A stretch of DNA of 64,000 bases, taken from the NCBI GenBank assembly GCA_905182125.1, contig CAJJAV010000020.1:1-64000 (forward strand), in the 5' to 3' direction. The stretch is from an uncultured Candidatus Poseidoniales archaeon (GTDB taxonomy: Archaea; Thermoplasmatota; Poseidoniia; Poseidoniales; Poseidoniaceae). Positions 47,747 to 57,064 of the stretch are shown here, in pieces. The notes beneath the pieces were generated by a model that did no database searches, was not told the origin of the DNA, and worked only from the letters and a program-made list of their open reading frames with translations. A program made the position numbers and the translations under genes. Each line of letters begins with the position of its first letter. Positions within the stretch are counted from its first letter, which is position 1.

Positions 47747-50020
47747 ATGCAAGACCCTCTTTCTCTGAACATCACCGGCATGACCTGCGGTGCATGTGTT
47801 GTCTCGGTCGAAAAGGTGGCCGCATCTGTCCAGGGTGTGGCTGGGATTTCTGTCAACCTTCCACTGAATCAAGGCCGAGTTCGCTTCTCTGAAGAAGCCA
47901 ACGACACGACCATCGACCGGGTGATTCATGCCATTGAGCGCATTGGTTTTGGAGCCTCACAACGGAGAAATGCTCCCCACAGCAGCGAAGCGGCCCGAAC
48001 TGAACTGAACGCTCAACGAACCAAAGTCGCGGTGGCACTTTTGCTTGCGATACCAACGCTTTGGTTAACCATGTTCGCACCCGATATGGGCCAGTTTGGA
48101 TCGTTCGATGTTCGAATGATGTTGGCACTGATCGCCACATCTCCGGTCTATTTTTGGTCTGGGTGGCAGTTCCATGTCGGTGCTTGGAAATCATTGCGCA
48201 GTGGCATCGCTAACATGGATGTCCTCGTTCATCTGGGCACCACTGTGGCAATGCTGTGGTCAGTTCTCGTGACCCTTAGCCCGGCGCTCACCAACGCTCC
48301 TGAACTGTTGACAGAAGCGAACCATGTGTTCTATGACGGCGTTGTGTTCATCATTGGCTTTGTTCTCTTGGGGAACTGGATTGAATCTGCTGCGAAGGTG
48401 AAGGCTACCGACGCAGTCCTTGGGTTGATGGCCATGCAACCGAAAACTGCTCGCTTGGTTTACGACGAAGCGCTCCTTCACACCGAAGCCCGCAATGTGC
48501 AAGCGATCGCTGTTGGTGCCCTCCTCAAGGTGCTTGTTGGCGAAACGATTCCCCTCGACGGGACGGTCGAAGACGGCAAGGTAAGCATCGATGAATCGAT
48601 GATGACAGGTGAGCCGTATCCGGTGAGAAAGAAACACGGAGACACCGTGATGGCTGGAACCGTCGTGTTGGATGGCACCGTGTTTGTACGGACAACAAAG
48701 CCGGCTGGTGACACGTTGCTCGATGACATCATCGAGTTGGTCGAAGAAGCCCAAATGGGCAAAGCCCCGATTCAAAGGCTCGTTGACCGCATTGCCTCCA
48801 TCTTCGTTCCAATCGTGGTCTTGCTCGCCCTTCTTGCCGGTGGATTCTGGTGGTTATCAGGTGCGGCAGACGGCCACAACCCGTTTGGCACCTCGGGTGA
48901 ATTAGCCATCATGGTCATCGTTTCCACACTCGTCATCGCCTGCCCGTGTGCTCTTGGCCTGGCGACCCCAACCGCCCTCATTGTTGGAACAGGCGTCGGC
49001 GCAAAGCACGGGCTTCTGATCAAGGGCATTCATGCCTTGGAACAAGCCCACCGTACCGATACGCTGGTGGTCGACAAAACAGGCACCCTTACTTCAGGCA
49101 AACCAAGGGTGAGCCACATTGAGTTGCTTGACACAGAAGTCAAGGAAATTCTTGGACTCGCATCAGCATTGGAAGACGAATCCACTCACCCTCTTGCTGA
49201 TGCCATTCATACTTCATGCGCTAATGTCACCACAGATCGCCCCACGGTCACCGATGTCAGAACGCTACCGGGAATGGGTTTGATCGGTGATGCTGATGGA
49301 ACCTTAGTCGGTGTTGGTAACGCAGACTTGATGGAAGAAGTTGGCGTCAAGTGGGACGTTGAAATCGATCAGCGAATGCAGGCTGCCGCCCGAAAAGGAG
49401 TCACACTGGTCTTGGTGAGCCACGGCCTACGGTTGCTTGGTTGGATTGAAGCGAGTGACCGAATTCGCACATCATCGCCTCGCGCTGTCGAGGTTGCAAA
49501 GCAGATGGGTTTGGACGTCATTATGTTGACCGGGGACCGGAAAGAAGCCGCTGAATCTGCGGCCAAAGATGTTGGTATTGACACCGTATTTGCTGGAGTC
49601 AAACCAGATGAGAAGGCTGCGCACATCCAACGACTCCAAGCAGAAGGCCGCACGGTTGCCATGGTTGGTGACGGCATCAATGATGCCGCCGCACTGTCCA
49701 CAGCCGATGTTGGCATCGCCATGGGTGCAGGTTCAGACATTGCGCTCGAGGCGGCTGATTTTATTTTGCTCAGAAACGACCTCATCGATGCGGTGTCTTC
49801 GATCAAACTTGGAAGAGCAACCATGCGGCGAATTCGCTCGAACCTCGCTTGGGCTTTCCTGTACAACGCCATCGGAATTCCACTTGCGATGGGCGTGTTC
49901 CTGACCTCGACAGGCCTCCTGCTCCCTCCGGCTTTTGCCGCCGCGGCAATGTCCTTGTCATCGGTGAGTGTTGTTGGGAACTCCCTGCTGCTCCGCGGCT
50001 GGAAACCATTGCGTGAATGA
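47747..50020 (+). CDS. copA: Copper-exporting P1B-type ATPase CopA
   Basis: A 757-aa heavy-metal ATPase. One N-terminal heavy-metal-associated domain carries GMTCGAC (11-17). The actuator loop is MTGEPYPVRK, and the membrane metal site CPC lies in IACPCALGLATPTAL (Cys399, Cys401), diagnostic for Cu+. The phosphorylated aspartate is in DKTGTLTSG (Asp443), with HP (STHPLADA), the nucleotide loop GDGINDAAAL and a C-terminal MSLSSVSVVGNSL helix. It pumps Cu+ out of the cytoplasm. The start is ATG 47747. It is co-oriented with the Cys-rich mini-protein and the CopZ-like gene. Confidence 0.96.
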   Translation: MQDPLSLNITGMTCGACVVSVEKVAASVQGVAGISVNLPLNQGRVRFSEEANDTTIDRVIHAIERIGFGASQRRNAPHSSEAARTELNAQRTKVAVALLLAIPTLWLTMFAPDMGQFGSFDVRMMLALIATSPVYFWSGWQFHVGAWKSLRSGIANMDVLVHLGTTVAMLWSVLVTLSPALTNAPELLTEANHVFYDGVVFIIGFVLLGNWIESAAKVKATDAVLGLMAMQPKTARLVYDEALLHTEARNVQAIAVGALLKVLVGETIPLDGTVEDGKVSIDESMMTGEPYPVRKKHGDTVMAGTVVLDGTVFVRTTKPAGDTLLDDIIELVEEAQMGKAPIQRLVDRIASIFVPIVVLLALLAGGFWWLSGAADGHNPFGTSGELAIMVIVSTLVIACPCALGLATPTALIVGTGVGAKHGLLIKGIHALEQAHRTDTLVVDKTGTLTSGKPRVSHIELLDTEVKEILGLASALEDESTHPLADAIHTSCANVTTDRPTVTDVRTLPGMGLIGDADGTLVGVGNADLMEEVGVKWDVEIDQRMQAAARKGVTLVLVSHGLRLLGWIEASDRIRTSSPRAVEVAKQMGLDVIMLTGDRKEAAESAAKDVGIDTVFAGVKPDEKAAHIQRLQAEGRTVAMVGDGINDAAALSTADVGIAMGAGSDIALEAADFILLRNDLIDAVSSIKLGRATMRRIRSNLAWAFLYNAIGIPLAMGVFLTSTGLLLPPAFAAAAMSLSSVSVVGNSLLLRGWKPLRE

Positions 50021-50063
50021 GCCGTAGCCAAACCCCATGTATGAGTGCCAAAGTGCACCTCCC

Positions 50064-50276
50064 ATGGCTGAAACGATTCACACCCTGAGCATCAGGGGCA
50101 TGTCCTGTGATGGGTGCTCTGGAAGGGTGACAAAGGTGCTCGAAGGGACGCCTGGCGTCCTCAAGGCAGAAGTGTCACACGATGCTGACAGTGGCAAAAT
50201 TACCACAACTGAGGCATTGAGCACCGAAGAAGTCATTGAAATCATTGAATCCATTGGGTTTTCTGCTACCGCTTGA
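50064..50276 (+). CDS. copZ: CopZ-like copper chaperone (heavy-metal-associated domain)
   Basis: A 70-aa single HMA domain: beta-strand TIHTLSIRGMSCDGCSGRVT with the Cu-binding MSCDGC motif, helix VTKVLEGTPGV, strand KAEVSHD and the C-terminal IGFSATA. It probably delivers Cu+ to CopA. ATG 50064 is chosen over the upstream 50037. It lies 43 bp after copA on the same strand and completes the copper cluster. Confidence 0.92.
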   Translation: MAETIHTLSIRGMSCDGCSGRVTKVLEGTPGVLKAEVSHDADSGKITTTEALSTEEVIEIIESIGFSATA

Positions 50277-50317
50277 AGCGTTTGTTTCAAATCTAAGAGG
50301 CACCGCCCTCATTTTGC

Positions 50318-50401
50318 GCGGGGGTCGCCCAGCTTGGTCAACGGCGGTGGGTTTAGGTCCCATTCCTTATTGGTTCGCAGGTTCGAATCCTGCTCCCCGC
50401 A
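50318..50401 (+). tRNA. tRNA-Leu (UAG)
   Basis: Class II cloverleaf. Acceptor GCGGGGG pairs with TCCCCGC; the anticodon stem GTGGG/CCCAT encloses loop TTTAGGT (anticodon TAG). A short extra arm CC-TTATT-GG follows, then the T arm GCAGG TTCGAAT CCTGC and discriminator A. CCA is not encoded in full (ACC follows). No intron. Confidence 0.94.
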
Positions 50402-50544
50402 CCTTCTTTGCCATACACTGCAGAGCATGAACTTCATGTCCACCACAGGCAGGCATCAACCGCGATTCATGACACGCCGGTAAACTCCATGCTTCACGGT
50501 AGAAAACTCAACGAAACTAAAGGCAAACAAGGCAAGGCATCCTC

Positions 50545-51393
50545 ATGGCTGAGGGTGAACCGTCGTCTGCAAATGGAAATTTGCAATTCAAAATCCACGA
50601 GGTGATCTTCGAAGCAGACACCCCCCGGGGGAAGTTTTTCGATGTGGCCCTTCTTGTCTCCATCCTTGCTTCTGTGATCGCAGTATCTCTGGAAAGTGTT
50701 GAGTCGATCGACAGTGTTTATCACACGCAATTGGTCTTCGTGGAGTGGACCTTCACCGCGTTGTTTTCCATTGAATACCTGCTGCGCCTTTACGCCACAC
50801 GCCGTTCCCGTGAGTACGTTCGTTCGTTCTATGGTATCGTCGATTTAATGGCGATTTTACCAAGTTACCTCAGCCTCTTCATTCCTGGTGCACAAAGCCT
50901 GCTCGTCATCCGAGCCTTCCGGCTGTTGAGGATTTTCCGAGTCTTCAAACTCAGCCGCTACCTCGGTGAAGCCAGCGTGCTAAGCGAAGCGATGATTCAA
51001 TCAAAGTCACGAATTATCGTGTTCCTCTCCACAATCACCGTACTCAGTTTCATCACCGGTGCGGGTATGTACCTCGTCGAAGGACCACAGAACGGATTCA
51101 CGTCCATCCCCCAGAGCGTCTACTGGGCGATCACCACACTGACGAGCACCGGCTATGGCGACACGGTCCCCGTCACGCCCTTTGGAAAATTACTGGCTAT
51201 TTTCATCATGATTATGGGGTACAGCCTCATCATCGTTCCAACCGGAATTATCTCCAATGAACTGATCAAGATGGGCGACATTAGCACACAGGCATGTCTT
51301 TCTTGCTCGAAGGAAGGTCACGACTTCAATGCCAAATTCTGCAAGCACTGTGGGACAAAACTCGACCTCAATCGGACAGATGCTCAAGAATAA
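50545..51393 (+). CDS. Voltage-gated-type potassium channel with C-terminal zinc ribbon
   Basis: A 282-aa six-helix channel. S1-S3 lie at about 30-110, and the S4-like helix LLVIRAFRLLRIFRVFKLSR (119-138) has Arg every third residue. The pore has the selectivity filter TLTSTGYGDTVP (199-209), and S6 is at about 213-240. The pore-lining helix is followed by a short linker and a treble-clef/zinc-ribbon tail with CLSC (251-254) and CKHC (266-269). Prokaryotic Kv channels often end in an RCK domain; here a 40-residue zinc ribbon replaces it. The function is K+ conductance set by membrane potential and perhaps by a bound partner. Confidence 0.92.
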   Translation: MAEGEPSSANGNLQFKIHEVIFEADTPRGKFFDVALLVSILASVIAVSLESVESIDSVYHTQLVFVEWTFTALFSIEYLLRLYATRRSREYVRSFYGIVDLMAILPSYLSLFIPGAQSLLVIRAFRLLRIFRVFKLSRYLGEASVLSEAMIQSKSRIIVFLSTITVLSFITGAGMYLVEGPQNGFTSIPQSVYWAITTLTSTGYGDTVPVTPFGKLLAIFIMIMGYSLIIVPTGIISNELIKMGDISTQACLSCSKEGHDFNAKFCKHCGTKLDLNRTDAQE

Positions 51394-52617
51394 ATGATGA
51401 CACCCCCCCGGGTGAACATGGCTCTCCCTCAACGCAACCCGTTGGCCAAGCATTGGAACCTCGATTCAAACTGCGTGTTCCTTAATCATGGCTCATTCGG
51501 CGCCACGTCCACCGCGATCCGAGGGGAACAACGGAGGTGGCAAGATTTACTCGAAGACGAACCGGTGAGGTTCTACGAAGATTTAGCCATGGAATTCATG
51601 GAGGATGCCCGAAAAGCACTCGCTTTGATGCTCAAATGTGATGCAGAAGATTTGGCACTTCTGGAAAACGCAACAACTGGAGTGAACACCATTCTACGCT
51701 CACTCGAATTCAATGAGGGGGACGAAATCCTCGTTCCAGATCACGCCTATCAGGCATGCAGAAACGCCATTGATTATGTCTCAAAGCGCTGGGGTGCAAA
51801 AGTCGTCACCGTCAACATACCGTTCCCAATCGAAAGCTCCGACCAAGCCATCGATGCCATCATGTCAGGCGTCAGTGAACGTACGGTTTTGGCCATGATT
51901 GATACTGTGACAAGCCCAACTGGGCTTCGCATGCCTTTCGAAGCGTTGGTTGGTCTGCTTGAGGGGCGCAACGTCTCTGTTCTGCTCGATGCAGCGCACG
52001 GCATCGGCATGGTACCGCTCAATCTCGATCAACTCGGGGCCTCATACACAACCAGCAACTGCCACAAATGGCTCTGTGCTCCAAAGGGTTCAGCGTTCTT
52101 GCATGTTCGAAAAGACCACCAAGTGAACATCCATCCGTTGACCATCAGCCATGGAATGTCATTTCCCTTGGGCGACTCCACTCGGTTCCGTCATGAATTC
52201 GACTGGACTGGAACGAGGGATATCTCAGCCTTGTGCTCCATCCCGGCAACAATCGATTACATGGCAACGCTGGTCGATGGCGGTTGGCCTGCCATCATGC
52301 AACGCAACCATGATCTGGTGATGGAGGGCCGTCGGATTTTGTGCGAACGCCTAGGCATTGAAGCGCCATGTCCTGAATCTATGATCGCCTGCATCGCCAC
52401 ATTGAGGCTGCCTGCGGGAGGCGGCGCTGGCATTCCATTGCATGAGCCGGACCCGCTGCACAAAGTCCTGCAAGACAAGCACAACATCCAGGTTCCTGTG
52501 TGGTCATGGCCTTCCCCTGAAGGGCGGTACATCCGAATTTCAGCACAGATTTACAACCACGTCGATGAGTACCATTACCTCGCTGAAGCACTGGCCGAGG
52601 AACTGGGACTCAATTGA
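51394..52617 (+). CDS. Class V aminotransferase (isopenicillin-N epimerase-like)
   Basis: A 407-aa PLP enzyme of fold type I. Near the N-terminus it has FLNHGSFGAT; the PLP phosphate-binding ENATTGVNTI follows at 91-100. The PLP-pairing Asp is in LLDAAHGIG (Asp199), and the Schiff-base lysine is in SNCHKW (Lys225). The closest recognisable group is isopenicillin-N epimerase/cysteine desulfurase-like aminotransferases; the substrate is unknown. The ATG abuts the channel stop codon; ATG 51418 is an alternative. The 3' end overlaps the convergent Smr gene by 8 bp. Confidence 0.88.
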   Translation: MMTPPRVNMALPQRNPLAKHWNLDSNCVFLNHGSFGATSTAIRGEQRRWQDLLEDEPVRFYEDLAMEFMEDARKALALMLKCDAEDLALLENATTGVNTILRSLEFNEGDEILVPDHAYQACRNAIDYVSKRWGAKVVTVNIPFPIESSDQAIDAIMSGVSERTVLAMIDTVTSPTGLRMPFEALVGLLEGRNVSVLLDAAHGIGMVPLNLDQLGASYTTSNCHKWLCAPKGSAFLHVRKDHQVNIHPLTISHGMSFPLGDSTRFRHEFDWTGTRDISALCSIPATIDYMATLVDGGWPAIMQRNHDLVMEGRRILCERLGIEAPCPESMIACIATLRLPAGGGAGIPLHEPDPLHKVLQDKHNIQVPVWSWPSPEGRYIRISAQIYNHVDEYHYLAEALAEELGLN

Positions 52618-52858
52618 AGTACACCGTGGTACTTCCCGGTTTACTTTGGTCAATTCGTAACTTAGCGTTGAATCCATCGTTGGTTAAATCACTGTTTAAT
52701 TGAGCCGAGCGAAGGTATGTTTGGATTGCAGTTCCTCTGTTGTAGCCGTGAATAAACTTCAGACCAATTTCATCTAAGTGGTAATGGTTTCCAATCGAGT
52801 CGATGATGGTCGTCTTGGCACTCGACAAAGATTGCCCGTGCAGATCAATCTCTTTCAT
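52610..52858 (-). CDS. Small Smr-domain protein
   Basis: An 82-aa stand-alone Smr-like domain: IDLHGQSLSSAKTTIIDSI (DLHG motif at 5-8) and IHGYNRGTAIQTYLRS in the place of the usual HGxGxGxL. Smr domains are nucleic-acid endonucleases or nicking enzymes acting on DNA or mRNA. The second motif is modified (HGYNRG), so activity is uncertain. It is convergent with the aminotransferase gene. Confidence 0.72.
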   Translation of the reverse strand: MKEIDLHGQSLSSAKTTIIDSIGNHYHLDEIGLKFIHGYNRGTAIQTYLRSAQLNSDLTNDGFNAKLRIDQSKPGSTTVYFN

Positions 52859-52904
52859 CAGTCAAACATAGAATCGAGGCGTTATGAAGTCTTCCATTCC
52901 TACA

Positions 52905-53258
52905 TCAGAAGGTGAGAACTTTCTCACTGCTGCGAACCCATTCTGAACATTCAGCCATCGTCGAAAACTGAGCACCTTCGTAATATGGTTGACCCTTGAG
53001 CACGCCACAACGGTTCTGACATGTACCGCACACCTTGACTGGCACGCCACTGGCGATGAGTGTTTTGAGCATCTTCACCATGTCTTCGGTGCCTTCTGGT
53101 GGGGTGATTCCATCGCGAGCAAGGTCGACGCTGTCGTTCATCAAAAAAATGCGAACTTCGGAGCCATCTTCGTGCAGACGTTGCGCTAAGCGCAAGGCAT
53201 TCCATGTCACATCAGAGCCGTCGTAGGGTTGGTGGTTGAGGATCAATAAAATCGCCAT
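52905..53258 (-). CDS. DsrE/DsrF-like family protein
   Basis: A 117-aa protein with the DsrE fold pattern: MAILLILNHQPYDGSDVTWNALRLA, HEDGSEVRIFLMNDSVDLA, and IASGVPVKVCGTCQNRCGV. The two cysteines in CGTCQNRC may carry persulfide, as in sulfur-transfer members. GGAGGCACC lies directly before ATG 53258; the open frame extends to 53420, but that overlaps the divergent RND gene's upstream region. The function is unproven; sulfur relay or redox is typical. Confidence 0.85.
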   Translation of the reverse strand: MAILLILNHQPYDGSDVTWNALRLAQRLHEDGSEVRIFLMNDSVDLARDGITPPEGTEDMVKMLKTLIASGVPVKVCGTCQNRCGVLKGQPYYEGAQFSTMAECSEWVRSSEKVLTF

Positions 53259-53358
53259 GGTGCCTCCATAGAAAGGCGGTGTTTGAATCCAGCGATGCGG
53301 GGGAACATTCCGGTTTGAAAAAACATCACTTGAAAAGCAGAAGGCCTGCCCATATGCT

Positions 53359-56300
53359 ATGGAACGGTCATTTGCTGCCTTTGCTCGATGGCTCATTCCA
53401 CATCGGAAAAAGGTGCACATCGCTATCTTTATGCTGACTTTGTTGATGATTCCCGGTGCAATGACAGCGCTTCAGCCCATCGACATGGAATCCTATGAGA
53501 TGGAGTCGCCAGAACTTACGGCGCAGGAAATTATCGACAACGAGTTTGCCAACTCTGAAATTATTCTGGGGTTCCTGGTTTCTGCTCGAAACCCAACCTA
53601 TGTCCCATCGATTGATGAATGGCAACCTGTGCCCCTGATGAGCGATGGTGCTCCCGATTACGCAAGCCTTCCTGCCGCAACAGAAATGGTTGAGGCAGGT
53701 GAGCCATGGGAAGGCATCTACGCTCCAACTGGTGGCATCTTGAACCTCTCGCTATTGCAGGAAATCGATGGTAAAATTAACCTCATCCAAGACCATCCAC
53801 TCGCACCTGCAATGAAGCCGTTAGTGAACGACGTCACTGGTTCGCAAGCCCCAGGTGCCATCTCATTATCCGATCACTTTCGTGGTTTCATGAACAACAC
53901 CTCCGTGTTGACTCAGCCCGGACTTACCGCTCAAGGCATCACCACTGAACCACCGACCAACTGGTATGACTGTGGCGAGTTAGATTGCCTCACATTCGAC
54001 GATGCAAACGTAACACAAGCGCACATCGACTTGGCTGCTGCTCGAATGGCAGAGGCTTCAAACAACAATTTCCTCCGATGGCTCTCCCTTGACAGAGGAT
54101 TTGTCGCTGACATGGATGCGCTCCAAGAAGGCCCTGTTGGAGGCGTACTCTCATCTGACGGTACCTGGGAAGGTGGGTTCACCGGCAATGGTCGCTGGTC
54201 TGCTTCTTCGACCTGGTTGCTCGTTCAATTCGACAGAAGAACGCTTGAGTCCATGGGCTGGGAAGTTATTTGGAAAGACGCCCACCCTGAAAAGAAGATT
54301 GTGTTCTCCGATGAAGGAACACGAATTGGAGGCTATCGAATCGCCGATAACTCGCTTGTGCTCCACCCGCCTCAGTACAACCAAACCACGTGTTTGGAAA
54401 TGCTCAAAGAATCCGGAGGGTGCTCAACTGAATGGTCGTACATGGATCTGGAAGGGCAATTGCGAACCCACGACCGAAGCACCATCACCCTGCTCGTGGG
54501 CCAAGGTGTCAACGTCGAAGTGAACCGAGAACTCCAAGCCAGTGCAGGGCTCATTTTACTGATGGGGCTCGCCATTGTCGTGCTGTTGTATGTCAGCCTC
54601 AGACGGGTATCGGATGTCATCATCGTCATGTTCGCTTTAGGCACAGCGTTGCTTTGGATGCAAGGCATGATTGGTCACTTCTCGAACTTTACAACGATGA
54701 TGGGCCTGAGTCTCATTGCGAGATCGCAATTTTCCAACCTGTTGCCAATCCTTGTCCTTGCCTTAGGGATTGATGATTCATTGCATGCGTTGCACCGTTA
54801 CAAAGAGGAGCGAAGTGCCAAGGCCACACCTACTGAATCTGCAGAAGTGACCCTTACTCGCGTCGGGCGTGCGATCATGCTGACCTCGGTGACCACCATG
54901 GCAGCGTTTGCGGCAAACCTGTTCAGTGATATTGCGGCTTTGCGCTCGTTTGGTATCGAAGCTGCTCTAGGCATCCTCGCAGCGTTCATTCTCACCGGCC
55001 TTTGGGTGCCTTTAATCCGACTCTCAGTCGACGATTGGCTGGAATCGAGAGGGCGTTCCACCGAACCAAAGAAAGACTCAGGGCATCTCGTTCCTGAAGA
55101 CTTCCTCAAACGTATTTCAAGCGCCTCTGGCACCTGGAGAAACGCCCTTATCATCACGGCTATTGCCGTGATGGTCACCGTACCTGCTGCCTACGGAATG
55201 GCCCAACTTGAGGGTGATTTCGCAGTAGAGGATTTCCTTGATGAATCCTCAGATTTCGCAATTGGAGTCGCTCAGATTTCGGAACGGTTCGCCGATGAAG
55301 GTGAACCTGCGAACCTGCTCATTATCGGCGATGTGCTCGACCCTGCGGTCTTTGCAGCCATCGATGAGTTCCGACAAGACATGGACACTCTGCCCGAGGG
55401 GGTCCCGAATAAAATCACCCGCCAGCCTGACGGAACCATCGATATCCTCGCACTGGATGAGATGGTGTTTGCTGCACAGGGATCGCTCATCCTCAACCCT
55501 GATCCGTTCGTAGCTGCTGGCTGGCAACTCAATGAAACCGGTCACGGCATGAACTGCACCGAAGACGATGGTGGCTTGTTGATGGATTTGACAAACCGAG
55601 ATTGTTTGGCCTTCTTCTATGGATTCCTCTCGCTTAACGGAGTCCCAGGCGTGGGCCCAATCCCCGACATTCCCCCAAGCATCGTCAGCTTGTACATTGC
55701 GCCTGTCGTCGCTTTGGATCCCGTTCAGCCATGGCTTGACATCAATGGCGAAGATGCACGTTACGAACACATGCTCATTCGATTTGGAATAACATCTCCA
55801 GAAGACTTCCCCGGCATGGCTGCCGGCTTGGAAGAAGTGTGGCGGGACCTTTCCTCGTTCACCAACTTGTCAACCGGCGACCGGCTTGAGGCCGGTCCTG
55901 AGAGCGAGGACAAACCGCTGACATGGGTCATGCCAACCGGCCGACCTGTCACCCGTTTCGTTGCCTCCACAACCATGCAAGAAGAAATGCAATCCTCTCT
56001 CATCTTGGGTTCACTGTTTGTCTTTGGAACCCTTTCGGTTGGGTTCCGCTCCTTCAAGCAAGCAAGCGTCACGTTGGTACCAATCCTCTTGGTTGTGGTG
56101 TGGTTGTACGGCTTGATGTATGTGGCTGGCTCGTCGTTGAACATTGTCACAGTCACGATTGCAACCATCTCCCTTGGGGTCGGCATCGACTACTGTATCC
56201 ACGTCACTGAACGCTATCGTGAAGGGCGAGAAATGGGCGAAACTCACAACGAAGCGCTGATTGGCGTTGGTGGCGCATGTGGCTTGGCTTTGGTTGGTAG

Positions 56301-56490
56301 CGCTGCATCTGACATCGCTGGATTCTCAATGATCGCCCTCTCGCCAATGGGCCTGTTCAGCAACTTCGGCCTTTTCTCCGCAGCCATGATTGCCTTGTCC
56401 CTCATCGCAAGCCTTGTGCTGACCACAGCGGCCCTTGGCCTCATTGCCTCACTTGATCCAGACCCCGCCCCTCCATTGGAGGAGGCATAG
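53359..56490 (+). CDS. RND-superfamily exporter (MMPL/Patched-like)
   Basis: A 1043-aa membrane protein with two repeats of 1+5 helices and two large extracellular loops. The hallmark helix-4 motifs appear in both halves: ALGIDDSLHALHRYKEE and LGVGIDYCIHVTERYREG. These carry the acidic proton-relay residues. The family exports lipids or hydrophobic compounds using ion gradients. The start is ATG 53359; the N-terminus (RWLIPHRKKVHIAIFMLTLL) is a typical first helix. The stop overlaps the GTG of the next gene (TAGTG). Confidence 0.9.
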   Translation: MERSFAAFARWLIPHRKKVHIAIFMLTLLMIPGAMTALQPIDMESYEMESPELTAQEIIDNEFANSEIILGFLVSARNPTYVPSIDEWQPVPLMSDGAPDYASLPAATEMVEAGEPWEGIYAPTGGILNLSLLQEIDGKINLIQDHPLAPAMKPLVNDVTGSQAPGAISLSDHFRGFMNNTSVLTQPGLTAQGITTEPPTNWYDCGELDCLTFDDANVTQAHIDLAAARMAEASNNNFLRWLSLDRGFVADMDALQEGPVGGVLSSDGTWEGGFTGNGRWSASSTWLLVQFDRRTLESMGWEVIWKDAHPEKKIVFSDEGTRIGGYRIADNSLVLHPPQYNQTTCLEMLKESGGCSTEWSYMDLEGQLRTHDRSTITLLVGQGVNVEVNRELQASAGLILLMGLAIVVLLYVSLRRVSDVIIVMFALGTALLWMQGMIGHFSNFTTMMGLSLIARSQFSNLLPILVLALGIDDSLHALHRYKEERSAKATPTESAEVTLTRVGRAIMLTSVTTMAAFAANLFSDIAALRSFGIEAALGILAAFILTGLWVPLIRLSVDDWLESRGRSTEPKKDSGHLVPEDFLKRISSASGTWRNALIITAIAVMVTVPAAYGMAQLEGDFAVEDFLDESSDFAIGVAQISERFADEGEPANLLIIGDVLDPAVFAAIDEFRQDMDTLPEGVPNKITRQPDGTIDILALDEMVFAAQGSLILNPDPFVAAGWQLNETGHGMNCTEDDGGLLMDLTNRDCLAFFYGFLSLNGVPGVGPIPDIPPSIVSLYIAPVVALDPVQPWLDINGEDARYEHMLIRFGITSPEDFPGMAAGLEEVWRDLSSFTNLSTGDRLEAGPESEDKPLTWVMPTGRPVTRFVASTTMQEEMQSSLILGSLFVFGTLSVGFRSFKQASVTLVPILLVVVWLYGLMYVAGSSLNIVTVTIATISLGVGIDYCIHVTERYREGREMGETHNEALIGVGGACGLALVGSAASDIAGFSMIALSPMGLFSNFGLFSAAMIALSLIASLVLTTAALGLIASLDPDPAPPLEEA

Positions 56491-57023
56491 TGCCTTTCGT
56501 TCGGACATTGTTGGCTGATGATGTGCCTCGAATGGTCGAGATCAATGAACAGGGATTGCCGGGCACTGGCAAGGTATCCGTTGCTGAAATGATTGACCTG
56601 CTCCACTTGAGCGCTCTCGCTCTTGGTGCTTTTGAACGCAACCGACTCGTTGGCTTCGTTCTCTGTTTGCTACCAGCGACCCGATATGGCAGCCTCAACT
56701 ATGCTTGGTTCAATCAGCGGTACACAGAATTTCTCTATGTCGACCGAATCGCCGTTGCGGAGGAGGCACGAAACGATGGCGTTGGCACCTTGCTCTACGA
56801 GCGTGTGTTTGCCGACGCTGCAAAACGAAGCGTTCCTGTCACGGCTGAAGTCAGCCTCAGACCACCGAACCCAGGTTCGATGCGTTTTCATGCTCGACAC
56901 GCTTTTAACGAAATAGACACTTTTGAGACTGGTGAAAAAGCCGTGACGATGTTCATTCGAACAACAGAGATTGAACGACTCAATCGCGTCGGTGGCTTCA
57001 TCAATGAGCGGACATCCCCCTAA
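56490..57023 (+). CDS. GNAT-family N-acetyltransferase
   Basis: A 177-aa acetyltransferase starting at GTG 56490, overlapping the RND stop by one base. It has FVRTLLADDVPRMVEINEQ at the N-terminus and the acetyl-CoA-binding strand and loop YVDRIAVAEEARNDGVGTLLYERVF (R/Q-x-x-G-x-G/A pattern as RNDGVG), then GSMRFHARHAFNEI. The N-terminal region suggests a RimI-like or small-molecule acetylase; the substrate is unknown. It is probably co-translated with the exporter. Confidence 0.88.
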   Translation: MPFVRTLLADDVPRMVEINEQGLPGTGKVSVAEMIDLLHLSALALGAFERNRLVGFVLCLLPATRYGSLNYAWFNQRYTEFLYVDRIAVAEEARNDGVGTLLYERVFADAAKRSVPVTAEVSLRPPNPGSMRFHARHAFNEIDTFETGEKAVTMFIRTTEIERLNRVGGFINERTSP

Positions 57024-57064
57024 ATTGCTATCTTAGGGGTTGGCCCCGAGAAAGTGGTGATCCC

